Shown here: in pieces, positions 60,115-64,000 of the stretch
How the letters are laid out: each line of letters begins with the position of its first letter
Position numbering within the stretch: the first letter of the stretch is position 1
NCBI GenBank assembly: GCA_016706275.1
Contig: JADJJY010000002.1
Coordinates: 482,001-546,000, forward strand
Direction: 5' to 3'
From: Chloracidobacterium sp.
GTDB lineage: Bacteria; Acidobacteriota; Blastocatellia; Pyrinomonadales; Pyrinomonadaceae
Length of the DNA: 64,000 nt
Position numbers and translations under genes: made by a program
Notes under the pieces: generated by a model
What the model was told of the DNA's origin: nothing
The model's input: the letters and a program-made list of their open reading frames with translations, nothing else
Databases searched by the model: none

Positions 60115-63100
60115 TTAGTCTGCGTTCGCAAAGATATCGAGGTTGTCGATCTCGCGTTCCCAATCGCTGACCTCACCGGGCAGAAGATCACTGAATTTTT
60201 CGAACGCGGTCTTTTTCGGATCGACAGCCGTGTCGGGATGTTTTATCACGGCGGATATCGCTCCTCGCAATAGCTGTATCTCAGCGATCGTCATCCCCGT
60301 AAAAGCGGTCACATCTTTCGCACTCGAGAGCCGCTTTTGCAGCTCCGCCGCGGCCTGAGAATTATGCCCGCCCAGCACGCGGATCGCGTCGGTCAACTTA
60401 TCGGCATTCTCATTGAGCTTCGCACGAAAGAACACGAGCCCCTGATTGATAATGATCTCAAGCCGGCTCGATGGATCCTGTCGCCGCTCAAACCTCGCGA
60501 GGCTAAATGAACACGTGCAAAACGGCTTGGTGGCGAGCAACTCGCGAACATCCTCTTTACATTCAGAATTTCGCAGATTGCGGACCAGCTTTTTCGCCCC
60601 GGCGGCAAAGTGCGAATCAAACCAATCGAGATCGCTAAAACTCTCAAACGCGCTCCACTTGTCAGACCGCAGCACCTCTTTCATCTTGTCAGCGACCGGC
60701 CGAGAGTTCATCACTGCGTCGTGTTTCTCGACATAATGGTCGGCAAACGCGGCTTTGAAATCACGCCAAAGCTCCTCTATCTCGGCCTTGACCGACGGGT
60801 CGGCGGTAAAATACGTCGGGCCGATCTTGTCGAGCAACATCAAACGAAGCTGCTCAACCTCTTCATCGGCGGTCGTCTCGCATAGAGCGAGATATTTCAA
60901 AACTTCATCACGCAACGCCGCTCCCTGTGTAAAATAGCGCAACACAATAAGGTCGTTTTTCTTTTTATCAAACTCGGCGTCCGAGTCCGAGAAAAGGTCG
61001 GTGATATTATGGAGGCATTGGTCGAGTTGAATGTTGTTTTGGACAAGAGCATCAATATTGTCTGCCAGCGCTCCAAATGTCTTTTTCAAATTTGCCGCCG
61101 TCCGCCAGATCGACGAATTGAGGCTCTCGTCAGGTAAAGCTTCAAATTCTTCTAGAAACCTAGCTTCACGCCAGTTGGCAAGCCAGCCGGTCAGCGTGTC
61201 GATAACCATCAACCGGTCTTCGGATTTGTCGAGCGATTTGATCTGGTGATTACCAGTTACGCGGATCGCCCAATCACGCAGGCGTTCGCTCGAATAGACC
61301 TCGACAAATGGTTTTGCGACGCCGGCAATGTCATCCCAGATTATCTGTAGATCAAGCGAACGCTGATTGATCCGGTTGCCGCTAGATGTGACAAACTCAA
61401 GCTGCCGCTGTGCGACAAGCGCAGCTAGAACAAGGTGCTGTGCCTCACGCGTCAGGCCAAACGGAGCCGCTCCCATCCGCGACGCGAGATCATCGAGTGT
61501 AACTACCGCCTCGTTTGAGATGTTGACGCCGTCAAACGCAGCACGAACAAACGGAAGCTGCATCAGCGACTCAGCCGGGACTGGTACATATTGGTCTTCG
61601 GAAGATTCAACCAAACCTAGAGGCATTGCAAACGTCGCCGCAAGCCGCTGCAATTCACCGCTTTGTTGTGCCGAGCTGGCAAAAAACTGTCCTATCAGCC
61701 GCGCCGCTTCTTTGACGCCAAGCACGTGTGAAAACTCAGGATGCTCCGGAAATTGCGCGTCAAAGACCGGTGCAAGCATGATCGTAAAAAGCTGCGACAG
61801 CGTATGGGAGGAACGGGCTTCGTCGGTGAGCGGATGCTCGGTGCCGTCAACGATAAGTCGGCTCTCGGCAAGAAATACACGCTGCCAGATCTTTTCGATC
61901 GCAAGCGACTGGATAGGAGCGACGGCGGCAAGCTTGTCTTTGAATTGCTCACGCAGATCGGCATCTTTCTGCAAAACGCAGACCCGGCGGATCGTTTCGA
62001 GATCGTCCTCGGTCAAATTCCCAAGCCGCCAACCAATGTGCTGACCGTCATTACCAGCATCAAATCCCGCAACCATCGTCCAGTCCGAACGGCCTTTAAC
62101 AAATTCGACATCAGCACCCGACAGGTTCCAGACAATATCGCCGTGCCTTACCGCACCACGCCATTCGACGACGCAGTTGGTCGTGACTTGGCCACTATCA
62201 GTAATGTTCAGATCTGAGAATTTCTCCGAAGCTTGACGCAGTAGCACGAGGGCAATGTCGTCCGTCGTGACTTCGCCGGCCGCTTCGCCGATTACGCCGT
62301 CGATATCTTCTTTGCCGCCAAGCTTGAAACAGTACCTTGACGCATTGCCTTCTCTTTCGACACGTTCGAACGACTCCGGCATCGCCTCCGCCAGCATATT
62401 CAGCAGATGCGGGATATCAATGCCCGCCTGTCCGTCGTCGTTAAAGATCAGCATCGCCGCGGCGATCTCGTCGGCTGTTGTGCCTTGGCCGTCGAGCGAC
62501 AGCATGAACAGACCCTTGAGTATCAGTTTTGCCTGTAACCGTTGGGTGACCGGTGATTTCCCGATAATGTCGTGGTCGGCACGGTCAAATGCCGCAAAAG
62601 CTTCGTCGAGGTCGCTGACGTGGCGCAACCTATTCTCGACGGCATCAAAAACCTCGTCGAGGCCTATCAGAGAGTTTGCCGGACGCCCGAGTATCTTTAC
62701 TCCGGCCTCAGCTGCAAATCCGAGCAACGCAAAATCCTGTAAATAGAGCCTGATAAGCGGTGCGATCTCAAGCGTTGCCGGGTGGAGGGGATACAGCGAA
62801 GTAAACCGCTGTTCGCTCCATCTAAACCCAGGTAAAACGCTTGCGTAATGCTTGTAGATCTCGTGCAGCAGAGGCAAAGAACGGCCTTGCTTCGAAAAAA
62901 TATGCGAATCGACGATCTTGTAAAGATGTTCCTGGTCGAGATAGTCGATCGTAAAGCTCTTTGTGATCGCAAGGTTTGCGCCATCTGCTCCGGCTATATC
63001 ATCATCAAGAGCAAGTCCGACAAATATGCCCAATGCCTTTGCCGCTTCGGCGATCTCGCTCAAGATTGGGCCATCGTCACGCGAAACTCTCGACTCACGT

Positions 63101-63603
63101 CCAAGGGCGGTGTCGATGAGTAGGACCAACGGCATGTCCTTGGTTTTTTCGGCGGCTTTTAACAACAGATCGTTAAGAGAATTACTCAGGTCCCCATCAC
63201 CTGTTATCGGTGCGATTGCCATCCTCAGCTCTTCAAGCAACGTCGATTGCGATCCGCGCCGTACAAACGCCACTGGATTATGTCGCCGCGAGAGCCGCTC
63301 TGCACTTGCCGCAACAAATTGATCTGACATTTGATTTCTTAGCTCCGGCTGCGAAGCAATTGCCGCGAGAGATGCGAGGAAATGGCTCTTTCCGACGCCG
63401 CGAAATCCGGCCAATGCAACCGCTGCTCCGCGGTCTGCCCTTACATTAACGATCGCATCGAGCCATTTTGCCATCAAGGCGGCGGTGATATCGGTAAAAT
63501 GATAGCTCGCGAGCGTCTGTGCAGGGTCAGCAGCAAAATCGCTAACCTTTGCAAACGAACGGACTTCGACAATATCTTTTACCTTTTCTTCGACGCGTTT
63601 CAT
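60115..63603 (-). CDS. Large uncharacterised P-loop ATPase (BrxC/DUF6079-like layout)
   Basis: 1162 residues. The N-terminal NTPase domain has Walker A in ALAGFRGVGKSHFLASL (about residue 67-82) and a Walker B-like strand PLVLLIDTALGRES; Arg-rich loops follow (AERLSRRHNPVAFVRRG). The remainder, about 900 residues, is mainly helical, with a winged-helix-like middle and a single CTCSF motif near residue 1040. Size and N-terminal plan recall BREX BrxC/PglY and DUF6079 ATPases, but none of the usual BREX partners occur in the window. No membrane segment. Alternative: a conserved housekeeping regulator. The family call is tentative. Confidence 0.65.
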   Translation of the reverse strand: MKRVEEKVKDIVEVRSFAKVSDFAADPAQTLASYHFTDITAALMAKWLDAIVNVRADRGAAVALAGFRGVGKSHFLASLAAIASQPELRNQMSDQFVAASAERLSRRHNPVAFVRRGSQSTLLEELRMAIAPITGDGDLSNSLNDLLLKAAEKTKDMPLVLLIDTALGRESRVSRDDGPILSEIAEAAKALGIFVGLALDDDIAGADGANLAITKSFTIDYLDQEHLYKIVDSHIFSKQGRSLPLLHEIYKHYASVLPGFRWSEQRFTSLYPLHPATLEIAPLIRLYLQDFALLGFAAEAGVKILGRPANSLIGLDEVFDAVENRLRHVSDLDEAFAAFDRADHDIIGKSPVTQRLQAKLILKGLFMLSLDGQGTTADEIAAAMLIFNDDGQAGIDIPHLLNMLAEAMPESFERVEREGNASRYCFKLGGKEDIDGVIGEAAGEVTTDDIALVLLRQASEKFSDLNITDSGQVTTNCVVEWRGAVRHGDIVWNLSGADVEFVKGRSDWTMVAGFDAGNDGQHIGWRLGNLTEDDLETIRRVCVLQKDADLREQFKDKLAAVAPIQSLAIEKIWQRVFLAESRLIVDGTEHPLTDEARSSHTLSQLFTIMLAPVFDAQFPEHPEFSHVLGVKEAARLIGQFFASSAQQSGELQRLAATFAMPLGLVESSEDQYVPVPAESLMQLPFVRAAFDGVNISNEAVVTLDDLASRMGAAPFGLTREAQHLVLAALVAQRQLEFVTSSGNRINQRSLDLQIIWDDIAGVAKPFVEVYSSERLRDWAIRVTGNHQIKSLDKSEDRLMVIDTLTGWLANWREARFLEEFEALPDESLNSSIWRTAANLKKTFGALADNIDALVQNNIQLDQCLHNITDLFSDSDAEFDKKKNDLIVLRYFTQGAALRDEVLKYLALCETTADEEVEQLRLMLLDKIGPTYFTADPSVKAEIEELWRDFKAAFADHYVEKHDAVMNSRPVADKMKEVLRSDKWSAFESFSDLDWFDSHFAAGAKKLVRNLRNSECKEDVRELLATKPFCTCSFSLARFERRQDPSSRLEIIINQGLVFFRAKLNENADKLTDAIRVLGGHNSQAAAELQKRLSSAKDVTAFTGMTIAEIQLLRGAISAVIKHPDTAVDPKKTAFEKFSDLLPGEVSDWEREIDNLDIFANAD

Positions 63604-63717
63604 TTATAAATTTGGTTGTGTGACGGATCGGCGACACGAAAGGCCGACACGATAATTTTAACAAGTTTTATCAAATAATTGAATACATTTTCGCCCGCAT
63701 TGCGAATAAATAAAAAA

Positions 63718-63810
63718 AGAATACATTCTGTCCATATTTCACAACTATTTTCAGCATAAATGCATCATAGAATCGTTGATTTAATACTGCGCGACAGAAT
63801 ACAATTCTGT
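63718..63810. promoter_or_regulatory. Palindromic GAATACA sites upstream of the last gene
   Basis: AGAATACATTCT (63718-63729) and ACAGAATACAATTCTGT (63794-63810, 7-bp arms) are palindromic; a third GAATACATT lies at 63681. They sit in a 237-base AT-rich gap between the large ATPase gene and the gene at 63841, on the likely promoter side of both. An operator for a dimeric regulator is inference. Confidence 0.5.
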
Positions 63811-63840
63811 TATCGTCCGTAAGTTTTTGGGAGGCTGTTT

Positions 63841-64000
63841 ATGCATAAGGGAATGTTCCGAAAGATCTCTGCTTCGTTTTTGATCAGTGCCATTTGGTTT
63901 AGCTCGGTCGTATTAATGACACCGTCTATCGGTCTTGCCCAAACGGACAACAAAGATAAGGATAAATCTGCCGCAAAACCAACCGCGACACCAACGACCG
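63841..64000 (+). CDS. Secreted protein, N-terminus only (window edge)
   Basis: 53 residues visible. GGGAGG (63829-63834) precedes ATG 63841 by 6 bases. MHKGMFRKISASFLISAIWFSS with a long hydrophobic stretch to SIGLAQ is a signal peptide; then an Asp/Lys-rich and Thr/Pro/Ala-rich linker (NKDKDKSAAKPTATPTT) as in surface proteins. Family not visible. Confidence 0.7.
   Translation, partial: MHKGMFRKISASFLISAIWFSSVVLMTPSIGLAQTDNKDKDKSAAKPTATPTT

Overview
The window looks like a chromosomal segment of an Acidobacteriota member, most likely of the Blastocatellia/Pyrinomonadaceae type. This is inferred from moderate GC, a VWFA-related protein of the acidobacterial kind, a penicillin-acylase-family protein, a gingipain-like C25 peptidase, lipoprotein-rich small genes and dispersed palindromic repeats. 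No 16S rRNA gene is present to confirm it. Almost all of it is housekeeping and metabolic DNA on both strands. I see no phage, CRISPR array or intact insertion sequence.

Layout. 1-2.5 kb: a truncated S41 (Ctp-like) protease whose nucleophile position reads Gly, then ruvX/yqgF, whose 3' end runs into a degenerate 21-bp phased repeat array. 2.7-6.2 kb: small secreted or lipoprotein genes, four of them preceded by a near-identical 101-bp cassette that carries the start codon and the first residues MKTYRT(I/F)A. 6.2-11 kb: penicillin-acylase-family hydrolase, cytochrome c lipoprotein, tRNA-Arg, beta/gamma-crystallin-like secreted protein, VanY-like lipoprotein. 11-19 kb: a histidine utilisation locus (hutH, hutI, a YciI-like protein, hutU, hutG) interrupted by a REP/MITE-like element and a B12-binding radical SAM gene. 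19-23 kb: tRNA-Val, a strongly folded leader, and thrS-infC-rpmI-rplT, with a frameshift in thrS and an AUC start for infC. 23-26 kb: kbl and tdh (threonine to glycine). 26-30 kb: pheS-pheT, zapB-like, zapA and a probable 6S RNA. 30-38 kb: membrane and VWA proteins, a zinc-ribbon protein, a sugar oxidoreductase/isomerase pair, a lytic transglycosylase, threonine ammonia-lyase. 38-43 kb: a compact + strand run (SPFH protein, glutathione peroxidase, mltG, HAD phosphatase, cyclophilin, dtd, cyclophilin lipoprotein, tRNA-Arg). 43-49 kb: C25 peptidase, aconitase, tRNA-Glu. 49-64 kb: YbjQ protein, zinc-ribbon proteins, CrtC-like hydratase, OB-fold lipoprotein, gamma-glutamyltransferase, divergent Nramp transporter, MscS-cyclic-nucleotide channel, Fur regulator, DUF2520 protein, a 1162-residue P-loop ATPase, and the start of a secreted protein behind a set of palindromic sites.

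How the genes work together. The hut genes form a complete histidine to glutamate route. Tdh/Kbl and the threonine ammonia-lyase give two exits for threonine. thrS-infC-rpmI-rplT and pheST are translation genes, and zapB/zapA plus 6S RNA couple division with transcription control. MltG, the SLT transglycosylase and the VanY-like lipoprotein act on peptidoglycan.

The most unusual signals are the 101-bp start-codon cassette array (3464-5582), the 21-bp phased repeat after ruvX (1449-1742), the thrS leader with mutually exclusive stems, the displaced second hutU 3' end (16176-16258), and the uncharacterised large ATPase (60115-63603).
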